A DNA stretch of 64,000 bases from an uncultured Clostridia bacterium (lineage in GTDB: Bacteria > Bacillota > Clostridia > Oscillospirales > Acutalibacteraceae), in assembly GCA_937907605.1 (NCBI GenBank), contig CALCYI010000002.1:80230-144229 (forward strand), in the 5' to 3' direction. The notes under the pieces are model-generated. The model saw nothing but the letters and a program-made list of their open reading frames with translations, was not told where the DNA came from and did no database searches. The translations under genes and the position numbers were made by a program. Positions 41,914 through 51,112 of the stretch are shown in pieces (the first letter of the stretch is position 1; each line of letters starts with the position of its first letter).

Positions 41914-43722
41914 TTAGTAATGTGGGAAAACAGTAAATGTCAGGTTTACCGCCGAGCATATAAGTATTCCCGTAATAAGCGGTACAATTACGGACATTGC
42001 AGTCCATTTCAGACTCCTTGTTTCCTTATATACAGTCAGCACCGTGGTTGAGCACGGGAAGTGGAAGAGCGTAAAAATACATACGCAAAGCGCCGTCTTT
42101 ACCGTCCAGCCGTTTGTTATAAGTATTCCCGCAAGCGAGCTTAGCGACGAGAAATCGCCGAGGCTCGAGGAGGAAAGGTATATCATAAGAAGTATCGGCA
42201 GCACTATTTCATTAGCGGGAAAGCCGAGGATAAAGGCAAGGAGTATCGCCCCGTCAAGCCCCATAACATGCCCGAGCGGGTTAAGAATATCGGAAATACG
42301 CAAGAGCAGATTTCCGCCCTCGATATTGATATTTGCAAGGAGATATATAATAAGCCCCGCGGGAGCGGCGACGGCTACGGCTCTGAGCAGAACCGAGAGA
42401 ACCTTATCGCGCATTGAAAGAAGCACGGTCTTAAGTATCTGCGGCTTCCTGTAAGGTGGCATTTCCATAACGAACGAGGAGGGCATACCCTTAAGTACCG
42501 TTTTGCTAAGCACCCTTGACGCGAGCATGGACATACCGATTGAAAGCACGAGCAGCGCGCACAGTATAAGGGAGGACAAAGCGCTTTTTCCCGTAAAAAA
42601 CGCGGCTATAACCGTAATGAGAATCGGGAAACGTCCGTTGCAGGGTATGAAGGAATTTGTAAGTATTGCAAGGAGGCGTTCCCTTTTAGTTTCAATAATC
42701 CTTGCGCCCGTAACCCCGACCGCATTACAGCCCATACCCATACAGCAGGTCAGCGACTGCTTGCCGCATGCGCCGCATTTTTCAAAGCAGTAATCAAGGT
42801 TAAAGGCAACCCTCGGGAGAATACCAAAGTCCTCCAGAAGCGAAAACAGCGGGAAGAAAATCGCCATTGGCGGCAGCATAACCGCAACAACCCAGAAAAG
42901 CACCCTCAGTACGCCGTGCGCGATTGCGTTTACAATCCCTTCGCTGATTCCGAGCTTCAGCATTGACGAGCCTATAAGCTCCTCAAGAGAGTCAAATAAC
43001 GATTTCAGAAGCTCGGACGGATAGTTTGAAAGCTTAACGGTAATAAAAAGCACCGCCGAAAGCATAATAAGCATTGCAACGGGCGAGGTATACTTACCGA
43101 GCATTATCTTATCAAGCGGGTTTTCCCTGTCCTTTTTAATCTTTTTTACCGATAAAGCGGCGGTTTCCTTAGCCTTGCCGTAAATATCGTCCTCGCCCGT
43201 ATATTCGCTTCCTCTCGGTACAAGAGCGCCCGTTGTAATTAAATGCACCTGCTCAAGCAGAGCGTTAATTCCCTTACCCGAGCGCGCGGTAGCCTTAACC
43301 ACGGGGACTCCGAGTATTTCGGAAAGGGCTTTTTCGTCAACGGCTATCCCCTTTTTCTCAGCCTCATCGTTGAGGTTGAGCAGTACAACCGCTTTATTCG
43401 TAATATTAAGTATCTGGTAAACTAACACAAGGGAGCGCTCAAGCAGGGTTGAATCGACCACGCATACGGTGCAGTCGGCTTTCCCGCTCATAATGAAATC
43501 CGCCGCAAGCTCCTCCTCGGGAGAGGCGGTAAGGAGCGAATACGTCCCCGGCAAATCCACCACGGTATAATCGTTGTATTTATAATAGTAGACGGATTCC
43601 TTTGCGTCCACCGTTTTTCCTATCCAGTTTCCTGTATGGCGGTGCATACCCGTAAGCTCGTTAAAGACCGTGCTTTTGCCTACGTTAGGGTTACCCGCAA
43701 GAGCTACGGTACGGTTACTCAT
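41914..43722 (-). CDS. feoB: Ferrous iron transporter FeoB
   Basis: The Fe(II) uptake permease with a cytoplasmic N-terminal GTPase domain, 602 residues. G1 is GNPNVGKST (about 8-16), G3 VDLPGTYSL, G4 appears as LNLND (instead of NxxD) and G5 lies near TARSGKG. The membrane part has two Gate motifs, including CGKQSLTCCMGMGCNAVGV with several Cys and PCNGRFPILI. Fairly short for FeoB because the linker helices are reduced. Its ATG overlaps the feoA stop by 4 nt. Confidence 0.93.
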   Translation of the reverse strand: MSNRTVALAGNPNVGKSTVFNELTGMHRHTGNWIGKTVDAKESVYYYKYNDYTVVDLPGTYSLLTASPEEELAADFIMSGKADCTVCVVDSTLLERSLVLVYQILNITNKAVVLLNLNDEAEKKGIAVDEKALSEILGVPVVKATARSGKGINALLEQVHLITTGALVPRGSEYTGEDDIYGKAKETAALSVKKIKKDRENPLDKIMLGKYTSPVAMLIMLSAVLFITVKLSNYPSELLKSLFDSLEELIGSSMLKLGISEGIVNAIAHGVLRVLFWVVAVMLPPMAIFFPLFSLLEDFGILPRVAFNLDYCFEKCGACGKQSLTCCMGMGCNAVGVTGARIIETKRERLLAILTNSFIPCNGRFPILITVIAAFFTGKSALSSLILCALLVLSIGMSMLASRVLSKTVLKGMPSSFVMEMPPYRKPQILKTVLLSMRDKVLSVLLRAVAVAAPAGLIIYLLANINIEGGNLLLRISDILNPLGHVMGLDGAILLAFILGFPANEIVLPILLMIYLSSSSLGDFSSLSSLAGILITNGWTVKTALCVCIFTLFHFPCSTTVLTVYKETRSLKWTAMSVIVPLITGILICSAVNLTFTVFPHY

Positions 43723-43940
43723 AGGCTCACCTCGAGCTTTTCGGCGTCACCCGTTCTGAGCGCAATATCCGCCCCTTTAACGCGGTATAATACGGGCGAC
43801 GACAGGGCTGCAATCTTTTTACACTCCACTCTCTCGCCCTCTACAAACCCCATATCCCTGAGCCTTACTGCAAAGGCGTTTTCGCACTGTAGCTCCTTAA
43901 TAACGGCGCTTTCGCCCTCTTTAAGCATACTCATTTTCAT
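43719..43940 (-). CDS. feoA: FeoA, SH3-like iron-transport accessory protein
   Basis: A 73-residue beta-barrel FeoA protein. RLRDMGFVEGERVECKKIAAL and the ending YRVKGADIALRTGDAEKLEV follow the family pattern. FeoA acts with FeoB at the cytoplasmic membrane. It leads the feoA-feoB-Cys-rich protein operon. Confidence 0.92.
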   Translation of the reverse strand: MKMSMLKEGESAVIKELQCENAFAVRLRDMGFVEGERVECKKIAALSSPVLYRVKGADIALRTGDAEKLEVSL

Positions 43941-43991
43941 ACACTCACCTCATAATATTATATTTTGCAATACGATTTTGTGATAATAGAC

Positions 43992-44020
43992 TTTACAAAA
44001 GCTACTTTTTGAGTCATAAT
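43992..44020 (+). promoter_or_regulatory. Sigma-A-type promoter of the YhhN gene
   Basis: TTTACA (43992-43997), 17-nt spacer, CATAAT (44015-44020), 18 nt before the GTG start. Confidence 0.6.
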
Positions 44021-44038
44021 AGACATGAGGTGATTAGT

Positions 44039-44770
44039 GTGAATCCTGTATTAGTTATTACACTTTTCGTTATTGAAGCAATACTCGGAGGCTGGTACAT
44101 CAAGGCGGGCTTTCCTAAGGTTACTATGACCGCGCTGAGCGTAAAAATCGCAGCGGGCGTTGTGTTCGTCGTAAACGGTTACTTTGCATATCTCACGGTG
44201 GGTAAAACCGCGTACGGCTTAACTATCGTACTCGCCCTTATTTTCGGGCTTATCGGCGATGCATTTTTATCCTTTGAGCCGCTGTTTAAGGACGAGGACG
44301 CAACAAAGAAGAATAAAATCATCATATGCACAATAATAGGAGCTGCGTTCTTCCTTATAGGTCATCTTCTCTATATGTATGCATACGGACAGGAAATCAG
44401 AGCGGTAAAGGGCGGTCACCTCGGGCTCTTCCTAATCATATGGGCGGTAACTATTACGACGGCAATTATCATTAAATTTGCAATAAAGCTTAAAATGGGC
44501 AAATTCGCTTTCCCGATTCTCGCATATGCGCTTACGCTCTCGGCAATGTTTGCGCTTGCCGTTACGCTGTCCGTGCTCGGCTATAAAGGAGAATATCTCA
44601 AGCAGGCGGTTTTAATATGCGCGGCGCTGTGCTTCGTGGTATCGGACTCCTCGCTCGCAATGCGGTTTTTCGACAAAAAATATCACACCCTAAAGCACAG
44701 AACGCTCACCCTCACCACCTACTACGCAGCGCAGATGCTCTTCGGACTTTCGGTATATCTAATAAAATAA
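44039..44770 (+). CDS. YhhN/TMEM86-family membrane protein (lysoplasmalogenase-like)
   Basis: A 243-residue protein with eight predicted helices. GDAFLSF in the third helix, LIGHLLYMYAYG, and SDSSLAM near the end are the conserved positions of the YhhN/TMEM86 family, whose animal members hydrolyse lysoplasmalogen. Plasmalogens occur in anaerobic Clostridia, so the activity is plausible here. The GTG at 44039 is chosen because GAGGTG precedes it; an upstream ATG at 44009 would put a polar stretch ahead of the first helix. Confidence 0.82.
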   Translation: MNPVLVITLFVIEAILGGWYIKAGFPKVTMTALSVKIAAGVVFVVNGYFAYLTVGKTAYGLTIVLALIFGLIGDAFLSFEPLFKDEDATKKNKIIICTIIGAAFFLIGHLLYMYAYGQEIRAVKGGHLGLFLIIWAVTITTAIIIKFAIKLKMGKFAFPILAYALTLSAMFALAVTLSVLGYKGEYLKQAVLICAALCFVVSDSSLAMRFFDKKYHTLKHRTLTLTTYYAAQMLFGLSVYLIK

Positions 44771-44808
44771 ATAAAACCCCGTCAGGCTCATCCTGACGGG
44801 GTGTTTTT
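44771..44808. terminator. Bidirectional terminator between YhhN and GH28 genes
   Basis: ACCCCGTCAGG-CTCAT-CCTGACGGGGT followed by GTTTTTTT, with an A-rich left flank. Confidence 0.9.
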
Positions 44809-46353
44809 TTACTGAACATCTTCGGTTATTATATCCTTTTTCCAGGTTGTGCGGGGGACGGTACAGTTGAAGTCAAGGAGCTTCAGTCCCCTTACGTGCC
44901 TTGCCCAGAGAGCGTAGGAGGGGAGATTTCTGAAGCGCCAGGACTCAGGATATACGTCGGCGTATTCGGGTATGAACGCTCTTTTATCGTATACCTCCTT
45001 ATACGGCGCATATTCGATATTTATATTTTTCAGCGTAACGTCGCTTACACGCTTTGTTTTGCCCTTCTGGGTAAAGCCCGCGATTATTACTGGAAGCTCT
45101 GCGTCCTTAGCTTCAACGTTTTCTATAAAGACATTCTTAACCTCGCCGAGCATATTGAAGGTATCCTTAGCCGCCGAACCGCCCTTTTGAGCTTTTTGAT
45201 TTATTTCAATGGCGTTCGCGCTCTGCGCGTTAACTATCGCGGCTCTGTTGCGGTTGCAAAGGCGGATGAATATCGGGCAGGTTACGCGGTTCATCTTAAT
45301 ATTTTTTACCGTAATATCGCTTACGACCGAGCCGTCGGCTGATTCAATCGCGATACCGCTCACCGTACCCGGATACAAATCCGTCATCATAAACGAGCAG
45401 TTTTCAACGGTAACCTTTTTAATATCATAGGTGGTTTCCGTTCCGATTTTAAACGAATTTGCGCAGGTAATAACCTCGCAGTCGGAGATATGAATATTCT
45501 CCATAGCGCCATTATTACCGAGCCAGATTGCGTTTTTAAGGCATATGGCGTCGTCCGCCGTTGAAATAAAGCAATGCCTTATATTTACGTTACTCGTTCC
45601 CGTTAAGTCAATACCGTCCGTATTCGCTACGTGACGGTTATTATTTATAACAAAATTGCTTATGCCGACGCCGTTGCAGTTTTCGATTTTAAACGACCAA
45701 CCGGCAGAATCCTCAATAATGAAGTTTTCGGTGGTAATATTTTTACAGTTTTTAAAATATATCGGACAACCGTATTTACTCGGGTGACCGAAGCGAATAC
45801 GTGCTCGGCTGTCGCGGCGCATCCGGATTACGTCGATAAACTCGGGGTGCTCCGTCATATTTTCGTCAGCCTGAGGCTTATAGCCGAAATACTCGCCCAT
45901 GCCGTTAAGCTTACCGCCGCCCGTCAGGGTGATATTTTCTTCACCGTCGGCGAACAGAATACCTCCGTGACTGTAGCCCCTGCCCGTTTTATTCGCAGTA
46001 ACAGACGAGCCCTTTTCGATAAAAAGAGTTACGTTTGATTTCAGTATAATCTCAGTGGATATGTACTCTCCGCCCGCAACGAGCACAATACCGCCGACCT
46101 CGGAGGCGAGTACAACGGCGGTATTTATCGCGGCGGCGTTATCCTCGGATTTAACGTCTGCGCCAAAGTCCCTTATGTCAAATACGTTTTCTTTCGGAAG
46201 CTCCTGCGCGTGAATATAATTCTCCTCGGGATAATATGAGGAATAGTCAAAAGGGCGAACCTCAGTATAGATTTCGCCCTTTGTAATTCTTAAATCCTTG
46301 CCGAATAAAAGCGTATTCAGCTTATCGAGTGCGTTTCTCTTGCTTTTCATCAT
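44809..46353 (-). CDS. Glycoside hydrolase family 28 (polygalacturonase-like)
   Basis: A 514-residue right-handed beta-helix enzyme. FDIRDFGADVKSEDNAAAIN is the usual N-terminal start of GH28. The catalytic aspartates are in NTDGIDL and DDAICLK, and a His occurs in NRHVANTDG. GH28 enzymes cut galacturonic-acid linkages in pectin. There is no signal peptide, so it probably acts in the cytoplasm on imported oligogalacturonides or a related substrate. Its start overlaps the upstream Na/Pi gene by 4 nt. Confidence 0.88.
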   Translation of the reverse strand: MMKSKRNALDKLNTLLFGKDLRITKGEIYTEVRPFDYSSYYPEENYIHAQELPKENVFDIRDFGADVKSEDNAAAINTAVVLASEVGGIVLVAGGEYISTEIILKSNVTLFIEKGSSVTANKTGRGYSHGGILFADGEENITLTGGGKLNGMGEYFGYKPQADENMTEHPEFIDVIRMRRDSRARIRFGHPSKYGCPIYFKNCKNITTENFIIEDSAGWSFKIENCNGVGISNFVINNNRHVANTDGIDLTGTSNVNIRHCFISTADDAICLKNAIWLGNNGAMENIHISDCEVITCANSFKIGTETTYDIKKVTVENCSFMMTDLYPGTVSGIAIESADGSVVSDITVKNIKMNRVTCPIFIRLCNRNRAAIVNAQSANAIEINQKAQKGGSAAKDTFNMLGEVKNVFIENVEAKDAELPVIIAGFTQKGKTKRVSDVTLKNINIEYAPYKEVYDKRAFIPEYADVYPESWRFRNLPSYALWARHVRGLKLLDFNCTVPRTTWKKDIITEDVQ

Positions 46354-47999
46354 ATCTGTCTGATTAAGTCCTTATCCTTACGCGCCGCCCAGGCGATATT
46401 GTACGAGTGGTCGCCCACCCTTTCAAAATCCTGAAGCAGCTTGGTAAATACCACGCCCGACGCGGTGTGACACTTTTTTTCGCGCAGACGCTGAACGTGG
46501 TTGTCCTGCGCCTGAAGAGTAAGCGAGTCAATAGTATCCTCAAGGAAGTGAAGCTCGTGCTCCTCCTCGTCGGGCAGGCGGTGATTGACGAACGCGCCGA
46601 TTGAGCGGTCGAAAAGCTCAAGTGATTTTTCATAAACCTGCCGAAGCTCCCTATTGCCCTCCTCGGTAAAATCGAGCTTTTGATTAATGGCAACCTCATT
46701 ACGCTGAAGAATATTAAGCGCGTGGTCGCCGATTCTCTCAAGGTCGGTAATAACATGGAAAAGCTTACCTACATACTCCGAGCTTTCGCCCGAAATTCTG
46801 TGCGAGGTAAGGGTTACCATATAGTCCGAAATATTATGGTTAAGCCAGTTGATAAGCTCCTCGTTATCGAGTATTTCCCGCTGATGCGAGATATTGCCCG
46901 AGAATAAATCCTCGCTTGCAAGGACGTAGTTAGTCCTGACAATCTTCGCCATACGCTCAACCTCCGAGCCGACCTGAACGACGGCGATATTAGCGTTACG
47001 GTTAATCGTCTTATCAATATAGGTAAAGCGAAGGGAGGTTTCATGCTCCTTAGGCTTTACGACAATTTCCGAGAGCTTTCCGACGTACTTTATAAACGGT
47101 ACGAGGAGCACCGCGGGTACGGTTTTAAAGATAATATGCGCAATAGCGACCTGTACAGAGCCGTTAGTCGAAAGACTCTCAACCCACGAGGTGTACGGGG
47201 TAAGCAGCGCTATCGGAGTAAACAGGCAGAGCCCTACAAAGTCGATAAAGAAGAAGATGAAAACCGCTCTTTTTGCGTTAGTTTTTGCACCGATTGATGA
47301 GATAAAGAGAGGCATTACCGAGCCGACATTTATACCCATAATAAGATAGATTGAAAAGCTGAGCGGCATAAGCCCCTGGAGCGCAAGCACCTGCAAAACG
47401 CCGATTGCGGCGGAGGAAGACTGGAGAATTGAGCAGATAAGAATACCGATAAGTATACCTAAAACGGGGTTGTTCGCCTTCGTTATAAAAGCCTGGAAGG
47501 CTTCACTCGTCTTGAGCACGCCCATGGCGGAGTCGCCGCTCATATACTTAAGCCCGAAGAATAGAATACCGAAACCGAGTATTACCTGACCCGCGTATTT
47601 TGAATTCTGCTTCTTGCCGAAAAGCGAAAGCGCAGTACCGACGAAAATACAGATAGGCGCGATAGCGGAAACGTCAATTGCGATAAGCACGGCGGTAATA
47701 GTAGTACCGATATTCGTACCGATAATAACGCCCGTCGCCTGCGCCATATCCATAATCCCCGCGTTTAAGAAGCCCATTACCATTACTGTAGCCGCGGAGG
47801 AGGACTGGATAATAGCCGTTACGATAACGCCGAGGAAAAAGCCCTTTACGGGATTCCTCGTCAGGCGCTCAAGCATATTCTTCATTTTATCGCCGGCTAC
47901 CTGGTTAATACCCTTGCTCATATAGTTCATACCGAAAAGGAATAAACCGAGCCCGCCGAGCAGATTAATTATATTAACAATACTCATATTTTTCACCAA
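46350..47999 (-). CDS. Na/Pi cotransporter family protein with PhoU domain
   Basis: A 549-residue transporter. Two inverted halves carry the hallmark QSSSAATVMVMGF and LQSSSAAIGVL. About nine helices fill residues 1-310, then a cytoplasmic PhoU-like helical domain (about 340-549: RIGDHALNIL and ERVGDHSYNIA). It resembles bacterial NptA/YjbB-type proteins, which move phosphate with sodium. The coupling to a GH28 gene by 4-nt overlap is unexplained. Confidence 0.88.
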   Translation of the reverse strand: MVKNMSIVNIINLLGGLGLFLFGMNYMSKGINQVAGDKMKNMLERLTRNPVKGFFLGVIVTAIIQSSSAATVMVMGFLNAGIMDMAQATGVIIGTNIGTTITAVLIAIDVSAIAPICIFVGTALSLFGKKQNSKYAGQVILGFGILFFGLKYMSGDSAMGVLKTSEAFQAFITKANNPVLGILIGILICSILQSSSAAIGVLQVLALQGLMPLSFSIYLIMGINVGSVMPLFISSIGAKTNAKRAVFIFFFIDFVGLCLFTPIALLTPYTSWVESLSTNGSVQVAIAHIIFKTVPAVLLVPFIKYVGKLSEIVVKPKEHETSLRFTYIDKTINRNANIAVVQVGSEVERMAKIVRTNYVLASEDLFSGNISHQREILDNEELINWLNHNISDYMVTLTSHRISGESSEYVGKLFHVITDLERIGDHALNILQRNEVAINQKLDFTEEGNRELRQVYEKSLELFDRSIGAFVNHRLPDEEEHELHFLEDTIDSLTLQAQDNHVQRLREKKCHTASGVVFTKLLQDFERVGDHSYNIAWAARKDKDLIRQI

Positions 48000-48090
48000 T
48001 TTATTATTGGAAGTTAACTTCCTTCAAATACCAATATAGATAAGCTTTTTGCAAATGTCAAGAATAAATGTAAATAATGAATTATTAATG

Positions 48091-48212
48091 ATGAATTATT
48101 GGTGCTGCGCACGGCATTTATATATTCGGGTGCGGGCAGAGCCCGCCCACAATTCATAATTCATAATTCACAATTCATAATTAAAAGCGGGCGAGCAATG
48201 CTCGCCCCTACG
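48091..48212. repeat. REP-like repeat cluster, copy A
   Basis: Two modules: a 65-bp unit from ATGAATTATTGGTGCTGCGC to AGCCCGCCCACAATTCAT, which recurs inverted at 50199-50265, and a palindromic GCGGGCGAGCAATGCTCGCCCC unit. Runs of AATTCATAATTCA join them. Confidence 0.75.
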
Positions 48213-48522
48213 AAAAACAACGGACAGGGGGGTGTCCTGCGTAAAGAATAACAGCCTTAAAATCACCTCTTTTTCGCTATAACGTCATTAAAAATCGGGT
48301 CAAGGCGGCAAGCCTTAACCCGATTTTATGCTTTGTTCTAACAAAAAATAGGTTGATTTTAAGGTGCAAAGCAGTTTTGGCAAAGTTATTTTAGCTCATA
48401 AAGGGATTACAAAGCCGCCTGCATACTCGCGTATTCAGGCGGCTTTTAATTTCTTTAGGGGCAAAAGAACAAAGCCAAAACCTATTCTTCTTTGCGTAGG
48501 ACACCCCCTGTCCGTTGTTTTT
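48213..48522. mobile_element. MITE-like element with 38-bp inverted ends
   Basis: Left end AAAAACAACGGACAGGGGGG-TGTCCTGCGTAAAG-AATA (48213-48250) is repeated inverted at 48483-48522 with a few mismatches. The 230-bp interior holds no gene but two strong stems: AAATCGGGT-AAGGC / GCCTT-ACCCGATTT (about 48293-48327) and GCCGCCTG-ATAC / GTAT-CAGGCGGC followed by TTTTAATTT (about 48412-48445). The right end overlaps the stop codon of the 69-aa lipoprotein gene. No clear target duplication was seen. Confidence 0.65.
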
Positions 48523-48731
48523 TAATGCATCGGTATTTTAGGGAGCTCATGCTCCTCGTCCTCCTGATAGGAGAGAGGGTCGGTCGTTTCAGCCTCGGTA
48601 GTTAACCCGTCCGACGCGGCAATAACGTCACGGTCGGTAGTCGGGATAGTTACGAGCTTCTCAAGCTTGGTACACCCCGCAAGCGAGAGTATAACCGTCA
48701 GCGCGAGTATTATCGCTATAAGCCTTTTCAT
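48522..48731 (-). CDS. Small lipoprotein, 69 aa
   Basis: The signal peptide MKRLIAIILALTVILSLAGC ends in a good lipobox (LAGC, Cys20). The mature part is a 49-residue acidic, Thr-rich tail with no fold recognised. Its stop lies inside the inverted end of the MITE-like element, so the element may have reshaped the C-terminus. It starts 3 nt after the Gly-rich peptide gene and is part of that operon. Confidence 0.7.
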   Translation of the reverse strand: MKRLIAIILALTVILSLAGCTKLEKLVTIPTTDRDVIAASDGLTTEAETTDPLSYQEDEEHELPKIPMH

Positions 48732-48734
48732 AGC

Positions 48735-48899
48735 TTATATATACGGAACAGCCCAAAGACTGCTTGCGGTATCAAGCGAGCCGCCCGTGCTTCCGCCGCC
48801 GCCTGCGCCGCCTCCTCCGCCTATATCGCCCGAGGTTGTTATTACGTCGCTCGTTTTGCAGTTTATTACGTCAAATAAAGGCTCTTTATATTCTCTCAT
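48735..48899 (-). CDS. Gly-rich small protein with DVITTSG motif, 54 aa
   Basis: Reads MREYKEPLFDVINCKTSDVI followed by TTSGDI, a Gly/Ser tract (GGGGGAGGGGSTGG) and SLDTASSLWAVPYI. GGAGG lies 8 nt before this ATG; a longer frame would overlap the upstream gene. Small proteins with K-x-P-x-x-x-V...DVITTSG are frequent in gut Clostridia and, as far as I know, uncharacterised. The layout (short leader, Gly-rich core) recalls secreted peptide precursors, but no processing enzyme is beside it. Confidence 0.65.
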   Translation of the reverse strand: MREYKEPLFDVINCKTSDVITTSGDIGGGGGAGGGGSTGGSLDTASSLWAVPYI

Positions 48900-48912
48900 A
48901 GTTTTTCCTCCG

Positions 48913-49995
48913 TTAGTTGTTTCCGTAATTGAAATATGCATTGGCGGCATTAAAATACCCCCAAACATATTCTGTAAACCCCTTAAATCTTAGGTTTTCT
49001 TCATAAGAGCCAAAGGAGTCTAAATATACTTTATAAATGTGCTGAGTGAACGCACCATAAGTTGCAAATTTAACTGAATTTTCGTTATTTCCGAATGAAA
49101 CGGTAATTTCATCAAACGCATTTTCTGCTAAAATTCCCGTTACCTCCAGAAATACGTTTTCGTTTTCATCTTTCATAAAGCGTGCGGTGATACCGTCAAC
49201 CCCTGTAACGGCAATACCCTGCTCGTTATATTCTGCTGCCTGCGCTTCATCAATATCGGTATAGTAGAAACGGAGTTCCGGAATTGCTTTTGCCATATAA
49301 ATCACACGGTCAACACTAAATCCGGTAGTCTCAATAGGGCTAGAAAAATCATTTGAATGACCATAACCTATTCTTGATTCATATGGAATATAATGCCTTT
49401 CAACAATATCCGATCTTGATAAGCCATAATAAACTTCAAACGGGCGCGTAAACAGACCATTGTGCTCGAAGAAATATGTCTCCTCTGCTTCGTAGGATTC
49501 ATAACCAAACGGAATAAAGGCTTCTCCTTTATTGAAAAAATAATGAGCACTTAAACCGTATATTTCTAACCAATCGCAAAAATATCTTAAGTAATCGTCA
49601 TCCGTTGTTGGAAGAATGGTGGATGTATAATTCACTATAGACGTTTCAAGCGGCGCAATACCCTCGTCAAAGCTGACGGTAACGGGGTTGCCGATAAGCG
49701 CAGGGGCGGTGATAACCGTAAACGCATACTGGGTATGGTTGCCCTCGCTGTGATACGGGGTTAAATCCGCCACGTTGTAGGTATTGCTGACCGTTTCCAG
49801 CGCCTCGTTAGTATATGTAATCGTTACCTTCTCGGTATTCCTTACCGCAGGGTTAAGGTCAATATAAAGGTTCAAGCCGATACGGTCATTCGCCGTGACG
49901 CTGTATTCATCAAGCGGCTCCTCGGCATACGCCGTAAGCGGAAGCGCCGCAAACGCCATTACTGCAGCGAGCAGAAAGCATAATAATTTTTTCAT
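48913..49995 (-). CDS. Secreted protein of unknown function, 360 aa
   Basis: A signal peptide (about 1-25, ending LTAYAEEP) is followed by a beta-rich first half (NLYIDLNPAVRNTEKVTITY) and an aromatic-rich second half (DYLRYFCDWLEIYGLSAHYF). No named domain. It leads a three-gene leftward unit with the Gly-rich peptide (13 nt downstream) and the lipoprotein, all cell-envelope or export related. Confidence 0.8.
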   Translation of the reverse strand: MKKLLCFLLAAVMAFAALPLTAYAEEPLDEYSVTANDRIGLNLYIDLNPAVRNTEKVTITYTNEALETVSNTYNVADLTPYHSEGNHTQYAFTVITAPALIGNPVTVSFDEGIAPLETSIVNYTSTILPTTDDDYLRYFCDWLEIYGLSAHYFFNKGEAFIPFGYESYEAEETYFFEHNGLFTRPFEVYYGLSRSDIVERHYIPYESRIGYGHSNDFSSPIETTGFSVDRVIYMAKAIPELRFYYTDIDEAQAAEYNEQGIAVTGVDGITARFMKDENENVFLEVTGILAENAFDEITVSFGNNENSVKFATYGAFTQHIYKVYLDSFGSYEENLRFKGFTEYVWGYFNAANAYFNYGNN

Positions 49996-50022
49996 TTTTC
50001 TTCCCCTTTAAACAGATTTACA

Positions 50023-50085
50023 CCGGTGTCTTTATAAATCAAGCGCCGGTGTCCTAAAATATTATATATATATATATATATATAT
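50023..50085. promoter_or_regulatory. Direct repeats and TA tract upstream of the secreted-protein operon
   Basis: CCGGTGTC occurs at 50023-50030 and 50046-50053 (23 bp apart, same orientation), next to a 23-bp (TA)n tract at 50063-50085. The positions fit operator and promoter of the leftward gene at 49995. No regulator can be named. Confidence 0.35.
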
Positions 50086-50172
50086 TGTCAAGGGGTTTTG
50101 ACAGAATAATCTTACGGATTAGTCTAAATTTTACAATAATAGGCGATTAGGAGAAAAAAGTGGAAAAGCGAA

Positions 50173-50407
50173 TGATTAATTATGAATGATGAATGATGAA
50201 TTGTGGGTGGGCTCTGCCCACACCCGAATATATAAATGCCGTGCGCAGCACCAATAATTCATAATTCATAATTAAAAGCGGGCGAGCAATGCTCGCCCCT
50301 ACGAATTGAGGGCGGAACACCCGCACTCTATTAAATTGCCGTGCGCAGCACCAATAATTCATAATTCACAATTCATAATTATTGTAGGGCGACCGACGGT
50401 CGCCCTA
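50173..50407. repeat. REP-like repeat cluster, copy B
   Basis: Contains the inverted copy (50199-50265) of 48091-48155, a GCGGGCGAGCAATGCTCGCCCC unit (50277-50300), a third partial ATTGCCGTGCGCAGCACCAATAATT (about 50336-50360) and a related palindrome TAGGGCGACCGACGGTCGCCCTA (50385-50407) that may end the sigE transcript. No gene is present in this gap. Confidence 0.75.
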
Positions 50408-51103
50408 TAATAGCTCCTTTTCCATTTCCTTTTTTATTTTACTGAGTATTCTTTTTTCAAGGCGGGAAATGTATGACTGCGAAATACCCAGGATATCCGC
50501 AAGCTCCTTTTGGGTATGCACCCTGCAGCCGTTCATACCGAAGCGCATCATTATTATCCTTTTTTCCTTATCGCTCAGGCGCGTTATAACCTCGCGAAGC
50601 ATGCGCTTTTCGTCGTCGCTTTCAATACCGAGGCTGACCTCGTCCCCCTCCGAGCCGAGAACGTCGCGAAGCGTGAGCTCGTTCCCGTCCCAATCGGTAG
50701 AAAGAGGCTCGTCAAAGGAGAGCTCCGCCTTTGAATTAGAGGCTTTGCGCAGGTACATAAGTATCTCGTTTTCTATACAGCGCGAGGCATAGGTTGCAAG
50801 CTTTATATTCTTTTCGGGATTAAAGGTTTTAACCGCCTTCATAAGCCCTATCGTGCCTATCGACACCAAATCCTCCGTGCTCGTTTTAGGGCTTTCGAAC
50901 TTCTTGGCTATGTAAACTACTAATCTCAGATTATGAATTACGAGAAGCTCTCTGTGCTCCTCGTTTCCCTCGATAAGCTCGTTGAAAATCGTTTCCTCCT
51001 CCTCGCGCGTAAGCGGCGGTGGCAGGGTTTCGGGACCGTTTATGTAGTGGCAGTACTGTTTGATTTTCAGTCTGCTCAGAATAAGCATTAATAAGCGTTT
51101 CAT
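50405..51103 (-). CDS. sigE: Sporulation sigma factor SigE (pro-sigma-E)
   Basis: Early mother-cell sigma factor, 232 residues, made as a precursor. The N-terminal pro-region (MKRLLMLILSRLKIKQYCHY) precedes LPPPLTREEEETIF. Region 2 (IHNLRLVVYIAKKFESP, ISIGTIGLMKAVKTF, LATYASRCIENEILMYLR), region 3 and region 4 (KELADILGISQSYISRLEKR) are complete. It sits 9 nt after its processing protease gene with a GAGGTGATAA ribosome binding site. In known spore-formers sigma-E drives spoIVCA and sigK, so it is the likely upstream control of the split sigK described here. Confidence 0.96.
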   Translation of the reverse strand: MKRLLMLILSRLKIKQYCHYINGPETLPPPLTREEEETIFNELIEGNEEHRELLVIHNLRLVVYIAKKFESPKTSTEDLVSIGTIGLMKAVKTFNPEKNIKLATYASRCIENEILMYLRKASNSKAELSFDEPLSTDWDGNELTLRDVLGSEGDEVSLGIESDDEKRMLREVITRLSDKEKRIIMMRFGMNGCRVHTQKELADILGISQSYISRLEKRILSKIKKEMEKELL

Positions 51104-51112
51104 TTTATCACC

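Noticed and set aside
50180..50362. 60-codon minus-strand frame in the repeat cluster
   Set aside because: Made entirely of REP-like repeat sequence; the same pseudo-peptide occurs twice within it.
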